From Silene latifolia (taxonomy: Eukaryota > Streptophyta > Magnoliopsida > Caryophyllales > Caryophyllaceae): 64,000 nucleotides of DNA. This document shows, piece by piece, positions 20,540 to 32,513 of this stretch (its first letter is position 1; every line of letters starts with the position of its first letter). The notes below the pieces were generated by a model. That model did not search any database. It had not been told where the DNA came from and saw only the letters and a program-made list of their open reading frames with translations. The position numbers and the translations under genes are program-made. The DNA lies in contig NC_133537.1 of assembly GCF_048544455.1 (NCBI RefSeq), forward strand, positions 70,713,634 through 70,777,633, read 5' to 3'.

Positions 20540-21417
20540 ATGGCTGGAAATAATGATATCCCTATGCCAAGTGCCACACTTGCACGCGAGTCCTGGCTCA
20601 AAACTTTCATGGACCACATGAATCAGTCCACACGACTGAAGAATGACGGGTCCAACTTTGCGGATTGGGAGGCATCATTACGGAATGCTGCCATTGCTGA
20701 CGGTAAGCTCAAATACTTGACTGAGCCAATACCGCCAAACCCAGGCCCCAATGCAAGAGCTAACGAGTCACTTGCATATAGTGACTTCGTCATGGAAGCG
20801 GGTGCGATAAAGAACGTACTCATTTTTGCAATGGAAACCAATTTGCAAAGACGCTTCATTGTCCAAGGTGCAAACAAGATTTTCACCACGCTCACTAATG
20901 AGTTCTCAAAAGCACCGAGAATCGTTACTTATGAGCATCCCTGTCGCTTCTTTGAGGCGAAACTCCAGAAGGGCCAACCGGTTAGCCCACACATTCTTGA
21001 AATGATTGAGAATGTCGAGAAACTGGAGGCACTTGATTGCAAAATCAGTGAGAGCATAGACATTAACCGTATGCTTCATTCACTTCATGATGGTTTTGCC
21101 CTTTTCAGGGCAAATTACTACATGAATGACATGAAGAAAAGTCCTCATGAGCTACACTCACTTCTCGTACAGACCGAGAAGGATATGAAATTGAGTGGGA
21201 GCATGAAGCAAGATGTTCTCATGATTTCCAACAAGAATAAGGGTAAGGGCAAAGCTCACGGCGACCTAACTGTTGGAAAGCCAAATTTAAGAAGTCAGAA
21301 AACGGTAAGAGTAGGCCTGGTGAGACTAGTGGCTCACAAGGCAAGGAAAAGAGATAGGGCGGTAACGTTGAGTGCCACCATTGTCACAAGACTGGGCATT
21401 GGAGGAAGAACTGTCCC
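20540..21417 (+). pseudogene. Copia1 gag
   Basis: Starts at Met 20540 (MAGNNDIPMPSATL), the position matched by Copia2. The copia gag core is clear: TRLKNDGSNFADWEASLRNA, FEAKLQKGQPVSPHIL, MLHSLHDGFALFRANYYMND. A one-base loss near 21285 (against Copia2) shifts the frame after VGKPN. The zinc knuckle ECHHCHKTGHWRKNC is then readable only in the next frame, just before 21418. Gag forms the particle and binds RNA through the knuckle. The in-frame part therefore lacks its RNA-binding motif. Confidence 0.88.
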
Positions 21418-21777
21418 GTGTACCGTGAGGACATAAAAGCAGGCCGCGTCATTCCTGTTGGTATGTCATCTTATATTCATATGATTGAGATTAACCATGC
21501 AAGTTTTGGAACTTGGGTACTTGATACTGGTTGTGGTTCTCATCTGTGTAATCATTTGTTGGGCCTAAAAAACATCACACCCCTCGCAAAGGGTGATGTG
21601 GACCTACGAGTCAGGAATAGAGCAAGAGTTGCTGTAGTCTCAATGGGAACATACGTAATCCAGCTCCCGAGTGGTTTTGAGTTATATTTATATAACTTTT
21701 ACTATGAACCCAGTTTATCTAAGAATATTATTTCTGTTTCCGTAAGACGGTTTTTCATTTTCAATAAAGGACAATAG
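21418..21777 (+). pseudogene. Copia1 protease region
   Basis: Continuing from the zinc knuckle, this frame carries DIKAGRVIPVGMSS and the copia protease site WVLDTGCGSHLCNH, with Asp-Thr-Gly the catalytic triad. The frame ends with TAG at 21775; an indel just before it separates protease from integrase, whose matching text resumes near 21778. In copia elements protease and integrase lie in one polyprotein, so this break is inactivating. Confidence 0.85.
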
Positions 21778-21799
21778 CTGTATTTTCTCTTTTAATGAA

Positions 21800-23299
21800 A
21801 TGGTTTATGGCAAAGCAGTTTCCATGAATGGAATTTATATCTTAGATCAAACCACAGATATATTACATGTGAATAATAAGAAATTAAAGGTTGGTGACAA
21901 AGATCAAACTTATCTATGGCATTGTCGAATAGGACATATAAATGAAAAACGTGTAAAGAAACTCATTGAGAGTGGGACTATCTCCACATTTGATTTCTCA
22001 TCATTTGGCACGTGTGAATCATGTCTTATCGGCAAAATGACTCGAATTTCCTTCAAAGGTGTTGGAATGCGCGCTAATGACCTATTAGGACTCATACATA
22101 CTGATGTATGTGGACCTATATCAATCACCACAAGAGACGGCTATAGATATTTTATCACTTTCACGGATGATTTGAGTAGATACGGATATGTCTACTTAAT
22201 GAAGCATAAAAGTGAGTCTTGTGAAAAATTCAAGGAATACCAGAATAAGGTTGAGAACCAACTGGGAAGAAAGGTTAAAGGACTCCGTTCAGATCGTGGT
22301 GGCGAATATCTTTCAAATGAGTTTGATAAACACCTTAAAGACTGTGGAATAGTTTTACAGTTAACTCCAACTAGAACTCCTCAATTAAATGGTATGTCTG
22401 AACGGAGAAATCGAACATTACTTAATATGGTTCGATCCATGATGAGTCACACGGTAGTACCTGATTCATTATGGGGCTTTGCCCTTTTGTCAACTGCTCT
22501 TATACTTAACCGAAGTCCGTCTAAAGCTGTCGACAAGACTCCGTATGAAATATGGAAGGGAACGGTCCCTAACTTGTCCTTTATTCGGGTTTGGGGCTGC
22601 GAGGCTTATGTCAAGTGGAGACACGAGGATAAGCTCGGCCCGCGATCAGTCAAGACATACTTTATTGGTTATCCAAAAGGAATGTTTGGTCATAACTTCT
22701 ATTCGCCTACCGAACATCGAGTTTTTGTTGCGGCTAGTGCAAAGTTCTTAGAGAAAGTATTTCTCGAGAACAATTCAAGTAATAGAACCTTCGAGCTGTC
22801 GAAGATTCAAGAACCAACAACCGAGGAACAGATGGAGGAAGATATTCCTTCAACTAATGATACGGTTAATATTCCTCAGGAACCTAGGAGGTCGAGTAGA
22901 GTCTCTAATCCTCCAGACAGATACATTGGTATGGTCGAGGAAAATGACGTTTTGCTCCTAGAGAGTAATGAACCCGCTACCTATAAAGGTGCCATGACCT
23001 GTTCCGACTCTAAGCTATGGCTTGAAGCCATGCGATCCGAGATGGACTCCATATATGAGAATGACGTATGGGATCTTGTTGATTTACCTAACAAGGTACA
23101 ACCTCTTCAGTACAAATGGCTTTACAAAATAAAGCATTCTGTAGAAGGGCAACCAGATACCTATAAGGCACGACTAGTGGCAAAAGGTTTCACTCAAGTG
23201 CACGGATTGCATTATGATGAAATCTTTGCACCCGTAGTTATGCTGCGTTCCATTCGGATAATCTTAGCGATTGCAGCTTTTCATGACTATGAAATTTAG
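21800..23299 (+). pseudogene. Copia1 integrase and N-terminal RT
   Basis: A 499-codon open stretch. The pre-integrase and HHCC zinc region are HCRIGHINEKRVKKL and CESCLIGK. The DDE core shows HTDVCGP, FTDDLSRYGYVY and ERRNRTLLNM. The integrase C-terminal GYPKG region is present. RT begins with WLEAMRSEMDSIYEN and YKARLVAKGFTQ. The frame stops with TAG at 23297-23299, inside the motif that reads FHDYEI then [15 protein letters not shown]: a Trp codon changed to stop. Integrase inserts the cDNA into the genome. Apart from this stop the region looks well conserved. Confidence 0.9.
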
Positions 23300-24092
23300 C
23301 AGATGGATGTGAAAACCGCCTTCTTAAACGGTTATTTGGAGGAGGAATTGTACATGGTGCAACCCGAAGGTTTCATAGATCCTGTAAATCCTAAGAAAGT
23401 GTGCAAGCTTAAACGTTCCATTTATGGACTTAAGCAAGCTTCTCGGAGTTGGAATCATCGTTTCGACCAGGTGATAAAAGAGTATGGTTTCACTCGATCA
23501 GTCGAGGAACCATGCTTATATGTCAAGTCGAGTGGAAGCAAGATTGTTTTCTTGATATTCTATGTCGATGACATACTCTTGATTGGGAATGACATTCCTC
23601 TCTTATCTTCGGTAAAAGGATGGTTGAAGAACAAATTTCAGATGAAAGATCTGGGTGAGGCACAACGCATATTGGGAATCCGTATCTATCGAGATAGATC
23701 ACGACGGATGTTATCACTGAGTTAGGAGTCTTATTTAGATAATATTCTTGAAAGGTTCAGCATGTCCAACTCCAAGAAGGGGAACCTTCCAATGACTTCT
23801 GGGATGCATTTGAGCAAGTCTCAGTCACCTAAGACACCTGAAGGGGTTGAACGCATGAGTCGCGTTCCTTATGCATCAGCTATAGGATCAATCATGTATG
23901 TCATGATATGCACACGTCCAAACGTGGCATATGCATTGAGTATGACGAGTCGGTACCAAGGCAATCCAGGTGAAACACACTGGATGGCTGTTAAACACAT
24001 CCTTAAGTACCTACGGAGAACAAAGGATTGGCATTGACATATGGAGGAGATACTAAGCTATGTGAAATCGGTTACGCAGATGCTAGCTTCCA
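23300..24092 (+). pseudogene. Copia1 RT core and RNase H N-terminal part
   Basis: Contains [35 protein letters not shown] and the catalytic YVDD within [14 protein letters not shown], then [18 protein letters not shown] at 23723-23725 interrupts after RMLSLS, where Copia2 has SPESY. RNase H begins with GSIMYVMICTRPNVAYALS. The frame shifts near 24030, and the sequence reaches the acidic-site segment (YADASFH, the Asp of YADAS) at about 24075-24092, where the solo LTR is inserted. Confidence 0.88.
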
Positions 24093-27000
24093 TGTAACAC
24101 CCCGTATTTTATTAAGTAGGATAAAATTATTTTTAATTGATATTTTGGATTTAATTATGTCATTTAACTATTTCAGTATCTTTTACGAGTCTTTTTTTTT
24201 TAAATTCAGTCCTTAGTGGACTCAAGTCGGACCCGGGAAAAAGTCATCGAGTTAACCATTTTGAATTTATTTTGCTAAATGAACAAATTTCGTTAAAATC
24301 CGCTAATTTAGTAAAATCGCTAATAATTCCGTTTCAAGCCGATTTCTTATTATTTCCGTTAACTATATGAGTTTATTTTATTTTTCATTCTTTAAACTTA
24401 TTTATTATTGATTCCGTTTCATTTATGAGACTCTTTCTTAAACCGGTTAAATTTAACTCGAAACGGTTTTAATAACTATCGAAGTTTCTTAACGACGAAG
24501 AAACGTACGTATAATAAATAGCTAGCTAGCTAGATGCTCCCTCATTTCTCACGTATCATTCCTTCTTCTTCCTTACTTTTTCTTCTTTTTCGTTCTGTTT
24601 CATTTTTTTTTAATTTTAAATTGATTCTGTCACTCCGTTTGTCATTCGTTATCAATGATTTTCGTTCCATAGTCTTTCGCTTTCATCGTTCTGTCAATCC
24701 GTTCTAAGTAAAATTCATTTTCGTCATGTATTTTTACAAACGCAATTTATACTTTCAGCTTTATTTGTTATAAGACGGTTGTAGATGCTAAGATAGACGG
24801 TCTTGTATAAGATTTGTTAGTCATCAAGGACTAATTCGATCGGAAAAAGGTAACGATGATGGGTTACTCGATATTACTTGTAAAATATGTTTATTTCGAA
24901 TGCTGGTTAGTCTGTTTTATAATTGAGACGGTGTATAATTATATATAGGGATCCTTATGGATGTTAATTAGTCAGTTGTATAGTTGAGACGGTGTATCCT
25001 GATATGTGGAGATGATTGAGACGGTGTATCCGACTGTGTAGGGATCATTTGGGATGCTAGCTAGTAAGTGGTATATTTAAGTCGGGGTATGTTGACATGT
25101 AAGGATTGTTTTGGGTGTTAATTGTTGTCTTTTATAGTTGAGACGGTGTATACTGACATGTAGGGATTGTTTTGGGTCTGCTAGATGGTACTCGAATAGG
25201 CTGCTTTAGATGGCTAAAATGAATGCTTGGATCAGGTTTTTGAGAACCCAAAACTGGCTGTCCCGCACTGTGGTGGTGGCTGGTTGTCTGAGTTCGTGTA
25301 AGGGCTATCCAAATGGCCACTTTGAGTCGTGGGTTGGGTTTATTTTGGCACAAATGTGATTCTTTTGAATGACTTAAATCCCGCCTCGTATTTCATATAA
25401 CGTAAATCATTAATATTGCTCCTTCACATATTTAGTTTATTGGACTCATTTAATTTTGATAAAAGGGCTATCTATATTTGGTAACTTTGGGCTAGTTGTG
25501 TTTATAAATTGTTTTGGCGCTAACTCGGTTTATTTAAAATATAATTAAATTAATTTTCGTCTCATATTTTATATAACAATCATTCGTTAATATCGTCCTT
25601 TCACATAATTATTTTAGGTGACTCATATGTGGTTGAAGATGAAGAGTAATTTTGGGTTTTAGAAGCGTTCTCAAGTTATTTCTTGTCTCTTTGCTAGCTT
25701 AAGGTAACTATTATGAGTTACTCGACGATTTAATGTCACATTGATGTTGTGTTTGGTGTTTGTTAAGTGTTTAGGTGATTGATAATGTGTTACTTTCGTT
25801 TTTCACATGATAGAAATTGGAAATAGCATGAGAATGACATTGTGATACATTTTGTAATTTGGTCCAAAGTAGGCCAAGACTCTGAGCTGGGCCAGATTGA
25901 CCGAACGAGTTTGGTCAAACTAGGTTTAAACCGGTCAGCCTCGATTTGACCGATGACCCGTCGCGGGACTCGGGTCGAGGGTTTGTCTTTGAGGTGAGAT
26001 TGGTTGTTAATGGATGTTTTACGTTGATGCCTTAATATTTGTGACTATCATTTCACATGTTGGTTGTTGGATGAATTGGTTGCCTTATACTTGAGTCTTC
26101 TTGTCTTGTTGCCATTTTAGCTTGTTCTCATGAATTATGAGATTAACGGTTAGCTGGAATTTGGATTATTATTGATATTGGAGATTTTGTTGGATTATCA
26201 GCTGAATATGCTTTTGCGTAGCCTTCCATATGCTAGCTTGTGATCATTTATATTTACAAGTTTGGACTTTTTGCCCTTTTATTGTTAAGTTGGCTAAAGT
26301 ATTCACATGGGACGAGGTCTTAAGTGAGTATTTTCAGTTATTGTCATAGATAGGTCATTATAGTCTTTTGAGTGTATGTTCACGGCTTAATAGCCTTTGT
26401 GTTCCTGGCTTGGTGGGTTTATATCAAGTGGGGCATGACTTTCGCCTATTTTGTGAGTAGATGGTCAGCTTAAGTACTAGCCAACCCGTTGGTGGACTCC
26501 TTAGGGTACTCATGTGGTTTTATCATGAGTCTGGGGTGCGGTGGTTTTATCCGCATTTCTCTAGGTCTGCGCAGTCTAGGATTAGGGTTGAGTCGTATCT
26601 TGGCCATGTTTTAAATGTAACCTCTGAGCCAAAAAACTAGCTTCCCTACCTCGTGGTATAGACTCGAGTTACAAAGTGACTATTGACTGTACTAGGAACT
26701 TATGCCTGTCTCTAGATATATTGCCCTTTCTAGTTTGATGATTCTATGAATCATAGAAGGTGAGATGCAAGCCGGCTATGGTTGATAGAGTTTGGATTCC
26801 CGTGTGTTATTTGACTCACATGATAGTGTAGCTTGAGTCGGTTTAGTATTCGCATGCTAGGACTATGTGTTGTTATATTGTTGTTCACATGATAAGCACG
26901 ATTGTCTAGCATCTATATGCTAAGGCTATGTGTGATTCGTATTCATATTCTTATGTTTACATGTTATATTAATTATGACATTTCGTGGCTGGGAGAACTC

Positions 27001-27432
27001 GGAGTTACTCCCCACTGACTGTGGCTTTCGTATTTGTATAAAATGCGATCGACAGGTAGGTGATGCATATATGGGGTTCATGGACGAGCTAGCGAGCAAA
27101 GTAACCTTGGGACCTATATTGGCTTTTTTTTATATTGTGACCCTTAAATACTTTTTATGTCATATACGTTTTAGGGACATATGTCTCCCTTTCTCATATT
27201 TGGTTTGTATAACTTTGTTTCGCGACTTTAGCGATGTTTCATTCATGAGATTTATTTTGGACCTTGCATGTTTGACACCTTCCCATTTGGATATTTTTAT
27301 AACAGGTTCAGGTTTCGTTTTCGGTTTTAAAAATTACAGGTTTTTACCCAACTGAACCTATTACAAACATATCCATGCAGCTTTATTCTAGAATTACGTG
27401 TTTACTTTTCCGCGATAAATGAGGGTGTCACA
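24093..27432 (+). repeat. Solo LTR (3,340 bp) inside the Copia1 RNase H
   Basis: Starts TGTAACACCCCGTA, ends GAGGGTGTCACA, and is flanked by a perfect 5-bp TSD ttcca (24088-24092 and 27433-27437). Copia2 has the uninterrupted site at 38581-38610. There is no primer site, polypurine tract or coding region inside. A promoter-like TATA (24510-24520) is followed by a CT-rich start region, as in an LTR. The terminus resembles the LTR start of the chromovirus at 60911 (TGAAATACTCCGCATTT), so a Tekay-like family is plausible. Internal imperfect repeats of a unit containing GAGACGGTGTAT occur at 24920-25170. Confidence 0.85.
24510..24520 (+). promoter_or_regulatory. TATA-like box of the solo LTR
   Basis: TATAATAAATA followed by GCTAGCTAGCTAG and a pyrimidine-rich stretch, a typical LTR promoter layout. 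Confidence 0.45.
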
Positions 27433-27894
27433 TTCCAAACGGATCGAGATGATTCGAAATCTCAGTCTAGATTCGTCTTTACTCTTAATGGTGCTGCGGT
27501 CAGCTGGAAAAGTTCCAAACAGGAAGTTGTAGCAGATTCTACTACTGAATCCAAGTACTATGTCGCTTCAGAAGCAGCAAAGGAAGCTATATGGATGCGT
27601 CAATTCTTACAAGGACTAACCATAGTTCCTAGTTCGAATGACCCAATCACCATCTATTGTGACAATAGAGGTGCCATCTTCCAGGCCAAGGAGCCTAAGT
27701 CTAGCAACAAGTCTAGACATGTACATCGGAAGGCTCACCTGGTCCGTGATTACGTGGAGCAAGAGGAGATAGTGATTGACAAGATTGCTTCGGATGACAA
27801 CATCACGGATCCTCTCACTAAACCATTGAAATATGATAAGCATGAAGGGCACGTTATTTCCATGGAAATTAAACGTGTTCCTGAGTTGTACTAA
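27433..27894 (+). pseudogene. Copia1 RNase H C-terminal part
   Basis: Resumes the RNase H after the solo LTR: FTLNGAAVSWKSSKQ, ADSTTESKYYVASEA (with the catalytic Glu), IYCDNRGAIFQAKEP (with the next Asp) and SRHVHRKAHLVRDYV, followed by DPLTKPL. It ends with TAA at 27892-27894 after ELY. Joined to the part before 24093 this would be a complete copia RNase H, so the solo LTR insertion is one of the main lesions. Confidence 0.9.
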
Positions 27895-28661
27895 TTGCTT
27901 ATGGATTCGATACTTTTTCTTTTTCATATGCTATTTATAACTTCATCGTTTTTCATATTTTGTTTTTCATGTGGATTGTACGAAAACATTGAACGCCACA
28001 AAGTGAACTGAATTACAATATATTTGTTTTGGTTCGTAATCGCCTACATGAGCTGATAACTCTGGCTATTATATTGTGAAGTTGATTGATGGTGGGTTCA
28101 ACGAGCCATAAGTCAAACGGTTAGCTGATCGATCACAGATGCGAGTTATAACGATACCTCGTAGGACATTGTGACAACGTAATGGAGTCCTAAATGTTTA
28201 ATAACATTCGGTGCCAGGTCGTGGATTGGACGTCCATTGTGTTCCTAGAGTCGATTCTTTTGACTATCGATTGTCTCTTGAGATTAAGGCAGTTTTTGGG
28301 TGACTTTGGTTTCTTTCTCATGGTCGACCGTAACAGGAGGCTAAGCGATTTTTTGGGTCATTTCATCTTGTGCTTGTATCTGCAGGATTTGAGTTGAAGA
28401 AAATATCCAACCTTTATCAGGTTTAGTCATTTCTCAGGGCCACTCGAGGAGTTGTAACTGAAATGCATGGCCATGCTCGAATGATGATTCGTTTGTCAGT
28501 TAAGTTACTCTCTAGTCAGGAAAACCACTCTTGATATTGATCACTTGTAAAATACGACCTTTGTGAATACGGATTTTGCAAATTGTTTTACATTGAGTGG
28601 GAGAAATTATGGATATGAGAATCGGTTATCGCACATACACTTGTGAGGACAAGTAGGAGAT
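27895..28661 (+). other. Copia1 3' untranslated region, terminal hairpin and polypurine tract
   Basis: 767 bp with no supported gene, alignable with 38907-39764 of Copia2 (shared blocks CACAAAGTGAACTGAA, GTGGGTTCAACGAGCC, GGACATTGTGACA-like and GGGCCACTCGAGGAGT). A hairpin ACTTGT/ACAAGT with loop GAGG lies at 28639-28654, and the purine tract AGTAGGAGA leads to the LTR at 28662. Confidence 0.75.
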
Positions 28662-29723
28662 TGTTGGAGCTAGTGTCCTCCACAAATAGTGTGATAACGT
28701 GTATAAATCTCTTATAGGTTCACTGGGTATACTTAGTATTTTATCAGTTGATTAACGTTTACTAATAACGGTTGGCTTGCTAGAAGTTTGACGTTATTAT
28801 CATACTGATGGCGGTGATCAACTGGTCCCTAAAAGTCACACCTAAAGGATGTGTTTGAGAGATGTGATTGTATGAGAATATAATCACATTGATGCCTTAT
28901 ATGACTAAAAGGTTAGTCTATGTATTTGACTAAAAGGTTAGTTAATGTGATGATGAGTCGATTATTTAATACAATTAAATAATATCAGCTGAGACGAATT
29001 AATTGTTAATTCGTAAATTGAATATAAACTGTTATATTTAATTAATGTATATAATGCTAGCTTAAACGAATTAAGATGTTAATTCGTAACTAAACGTAAA
29101 CGGTTATATTTAATTAGCAAATTATAAATATGCGATATTTATAGTTAATGTATATATTATACGAAATTGTCATAATAAATGATGACAGACCGGTATTAAT
29201 AAATCGATTACAAACTGTTGTGTGTGGACTTATTAAATACGTGACGACATAAATGATAATTGATAAATATACACATATTATACAATTTGACAACAACCTA
29301 AAATAAGAAGATTTTCTCCTTATTTTGGTTGTTGGTTACTCGGTTTAAGGAAGAAAAAAAAATATATCTTCCCTTCTTTTCTCCTTGGACGGTTATATTA
29401 GGAGAGCGGGAGGATTATTTTTCTAACTATTTTTTTTCACCTAACACTCTCATCAAAAACCCTAAAAAAACCTACCCTAAAATTATCTGTAATTAGGGTT
29501 CTCTTTCTAGCAAGAAAAGGGCATTTCTCAGAGCATCTTGGGTGCAACGATTAGGAGAATATCGATCTCGATATTTGTTCTTAAAACTGAATTGCTAGGA
29601 CCGGAGGTTAATTCTAATCTCTATTCTTTTGTTTATGCAATTTCGTTTATGACTCGTAATTTCATATTTCATAATTTCGTTATAATCCGAATTTTCTTGA
29701 TGAGATATACCGATATTCCCACA
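28662..29723 (+). repeat. Copia1 3' LTR (1,062 bp)
   Basis: Copy of 17469-18536 with scattered substitutions and an indel in the A-rich run near 29355. Followed by TSD ctagg and the resumption of Tat2 RNase H. Confidence 0.93.
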
Positions 29724-31449
29724 CTAGGGCAAGGCATGTCATTTCCAGTTGGGTGTACCTTGTCTCAAACTCAATGAACTTTTTGCTGATGTAGTAGATG
29801 GCTCGTTCTTCGCCGTCGACCGTTTGTGCTAGCATTGCTCCCATGGCTGTGTCGGTAACAGTCAGGTATGGGGATAAAGGGATCCTTGGTTGAGGTGGCA
29901 TGAAGACAGGAGGTTTGGATAGGATTTCCTTTATCCTGTCGAAGGCTTTTTGGCAATCGTCGTCCCAATCGGTGTGATCGGAGGCGCGCAGTTTCTTGAA
30001 GATTGGTTCACAAATCATGGTGAGCTTCGCAATGAAGCGGCTGATGTATTGAACCTGACCGAGAAATACCTGAATCTCCTTCTCGTTCTTAGGCCGTGGC
30101 ATTTGTTGAAGGGCTTTGATTTTGGTTGGATCAATCTCAATGCCTCTTTTGCTGACGACATGTCCCAAGAGTTTTCTGGAGGTGACCCCGTATGCACACT
30201 TCTGAGGATTTAGTCTCATGTTATATTTTCGCAGACGAGCGAAGAATTTTCGAAGGGCGTTGATGTGTTCGTCCCGTTCTCTTGATTTGACATTCATGTC
30301 ATCGACATATACCTCTACCTCCTTGTGCATCATATTATGTAGGAGAGTGGTAACGGTTCTTTGATAGGTTGCTCCGGCGTTGATGAGACCGAAACGCATG
30401 ACCGTGTAGCAATATGTACCCCACTGTGTAGTGAATGTAGTCTTATGCATGTCTTCCTCAGCCATTTTAATCTGGTTGTACCCATCATACCCATCCATGA
30501 ATGATGGGAGGGCGTGTTCGGCAGTATTGTCCACCAGAATGTTAACATGTGGTAAAGGGAAGTCGTCCTTTGGACTCGCCTTGTTCAGATCCCTGAAGTC
30601 GATGCAAACCCGAATTCTCCCGTCTTTCTTCGGTACAGGAACAATGTTGACTACCCAGTCAGAGTACTCAGACACCTTAATGAAACCAGCCTTGAACTGT
30701 TTGTCTACTTCTTCCTTGATTTTCAGGGCCCATTCGGGACGCATCCGGCGCAGCTTTTGCTTCATGGGTTTGGCTCCAGGCTTAATGGGTATCCGGTGCT
30801 CTGCAATTTCCCTGTCAATCCCAGGCATATCTCTGTAGGACCAGGATAACAAATCCTTGTATTCGTGGAGGAGGTTAATGAACTGTTGTCTTTCCGAGGG
30901 GTCAAGGGTTGTCCTTATCCTAAGTTCTTGAGGTGTGTTGTCGGTTCCTACGTTAATAGGTTCGGTCTCCTCAATTTTGGAGGTTTTGGTTTCCCGTTTT
31001 TCAACTTCTTTGGCTAGGTGAGGTGGGTAGTCACTCAAGTCAAATTCCTCAAAGTCATTCAGAATTGCATTGCAGTTAAATTGAGACGAGTCATAAGCAA
31101 ACTTAGCATTCATTAAGTTGACACGAGCGAAAAGCTCGGAGAGAACAGACATCTCATGGTCAGTCTGAGGCGACACAGCAGAGGAGGTGGCCCCTGGAAC
31201 AGGCTCCAGGTTGTCACCTTTCACGGGAGTGGGGGTGATCCTAGTAGACTCAGCCTCTGAATCAGCCACGACTTTGTGATAAAATAGAGTGAAGGGGACC
31301 TTGACTGGGACATCAGAAGTGTTAGGAGCTATGACAGACTCTGACTCCGACTCAGACTCAGATTCAGATTCTTCACTTCCCTCTTTGAACATAGAGCCTT
31401 CTCCAGTTGTGATCTTGAGAATGCGGCCTTGGCGATCGGTCCACTTCAC
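29724..31449 (-). pseudogene. Tat2 reverse transcriptase and first RNase H, open reading frame kept
   Basis: The longest open pol stretch in the window, about 575 codons on the minus strand. In order: linker (KITTGEGSMFKEG, Ser-Glu tract, PQELRIRTTLDPSE), then RT with KPMKQKLRRMRPEWALK, KKDGRIRVCIDFRDLN, GLINAGATYQR and YVDD in EVEVYVDDMNV. Next comes RNase H with DDDCQKAFDRIKE, TDTAMGAMLAQTVDGEE and KKFIEFETRYTQLE. The usual Met-Pro-Phe-Gly-Leu motif reads MRFGL, a Pro to Arg change in the RT core. The frame is cut at 29724 by Copia1 in CLALVW and continues at 17468. It is a pseudogene because both ends are lost to insertions. Confidence 0.9.
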
Positions 31450-32513
31450 GGTTTTTCACCAGCCCTGTGCAGCTTTCTTCGGGTCAGTGTCGGAGATCAA
31501 GGCGGTTGGGTCAAATTTATTGTCCTTCAGAGCGATGTTGATAATGTCCTCATAGTCGAGGTGCTTGATGTTGTCCTCTCCAAAGAGGAGAGTGACAACT
31601 TATCCGTCGAGGCATGAGGACGGCTTAGACTCAGTTGATGCAGCTTCGGTGTTGTCAGGGATGAAGTAGCTGTCCTGGAAGACTTCCACACCCGGGTACA
31701 TGGTCTTGGTAACAGAGTCATAGATCGGCTCCAGAAAGCCATGGTAGAGTTCGGAGTCTCCCTCGGGGACAAAGTATCCATTGAGGGTCAGATGATAGGG
31801 ACGGAGGATAACCCCGTGCTTCTTGCGCTTTCGAACTAGGAGGTTCATTTCCTGGATATCTTCATCGGTAGGCTCGTATCCTATCCCGAAAGGGATGTTG
31901 GGGACCTTAGCCTGTTTCAAAGGAGGCAAGGTGTTCTTAAGTGGATTGACAGGTAAACTCGGGAAGTAACCCTGGGGCATCAGAATACGGTTGACTGTGA
32001 GGTTAGCAAACGGGTCACAATTAGAGGATGTTGATTCATCAGTTATGGCGTTCACGGCTTGGAATCCCCACATTTTATTATCATCTTCTTCAATGGCTTG
32101 AGAGGCTATTCCCTTTCTCATGACAGCTTTGATCGGGGAAGCAGGAATTATGATTGTTTTCCCGTTGCAGGGGACCCTGATCTTCTCGTGGAGAGTTGAG
32201 GTAACTGCCTTGACGGCGTGAATCCAGGGAGGTCCCAGGAGCATGTTGAAGGAGGCGTCGATGTCGACTACCTGAAACTGGTTTGCCTTTCCAGTGGTCC
32301 GGTTGCGACGGTTAGAGTGATAAGCCCTGCGACCTTACGACAAATGCCGTCATAAGCGCGTACTCCTTGATTTGTTGGGACCAAATCGGCTTCTTTGATA
32401 CCCAGCTTGTGAGCCATCTTGAGGGGAATGACACTCACTGCGGATCCGTCATCCACAAGGACCATGGGCACATTATTCTTGAGACATTGTACAGTGATGT
32501 ACAAGGTAAGATT
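31450..32513 (-). pseudogene. Tat2 protease and linker
   Basis: Protease text: LYITVQCLKNNVPMVLVDDG, SAVSVIPLKMAHKLG, and in the next block MLLGPPWIHAVKAV (ILG hallmark here LLG). A frameshift near 32260-32275 separates these two. The linker follows: LPPLKQAKVPNIPFG, LTLNGYFVPEGDS and SYFIPDNTEA. Stops occur at about 31600 (SSCLDG then stop) and about 31456 (GW then stop). Copia2 inserted upstream of LYITVQ, next to the TSD agatt at 32509-32513. Confidence 0.85.

Larger units (their letters stand above)
17469..29723 (+). mobile_element. Ty1/copia retrotransposon (Copia1), complete but inactive
   Basis: Flanked by a perfect TSD ctagg (17464-17468 and 29724-29728). LTRs begin TGTTGGAGCTAG and end CCGATATTCCCACA. 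The internal order gag, protease, integrase, RT, RNase H is the copia order. Without the 3,340-bp solo LTR lodged in its RNase H, and that insert's TSD, the element is about 8.9 kb. LTRs differ at about 25 sites in 1,065 bp by eye (about 2.3%). It interrupts the Tat2 RNase H. The internal region is closely related to Copia2, while the LTR sequences have diverged more. I do not assign a named copia lineage. Confidence 0.93.

Noticed and set aside
25132..25353. Antisense ORF in the solo LTR
   Set aside because: Short, inside repeat units with GAGACGGTGTAT, no recognisable domain.
24093..27432. DNA transposon with terminal inverted repeats (TGTAACACCC / GGGTGTCACA)
   Set aside because: The inverted match is about 10 bp, the ends are TG...CA, the TSD is 5 bp, a TATA box lies inside, and the start resembles a chromovirus LTR. 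A solo LTR explains all of this better.
30431..30838. 135-codon plus-strand ORF opposite the Tat2 RT
   Set aside because: Shadow of the RT coding frame on the other strand.
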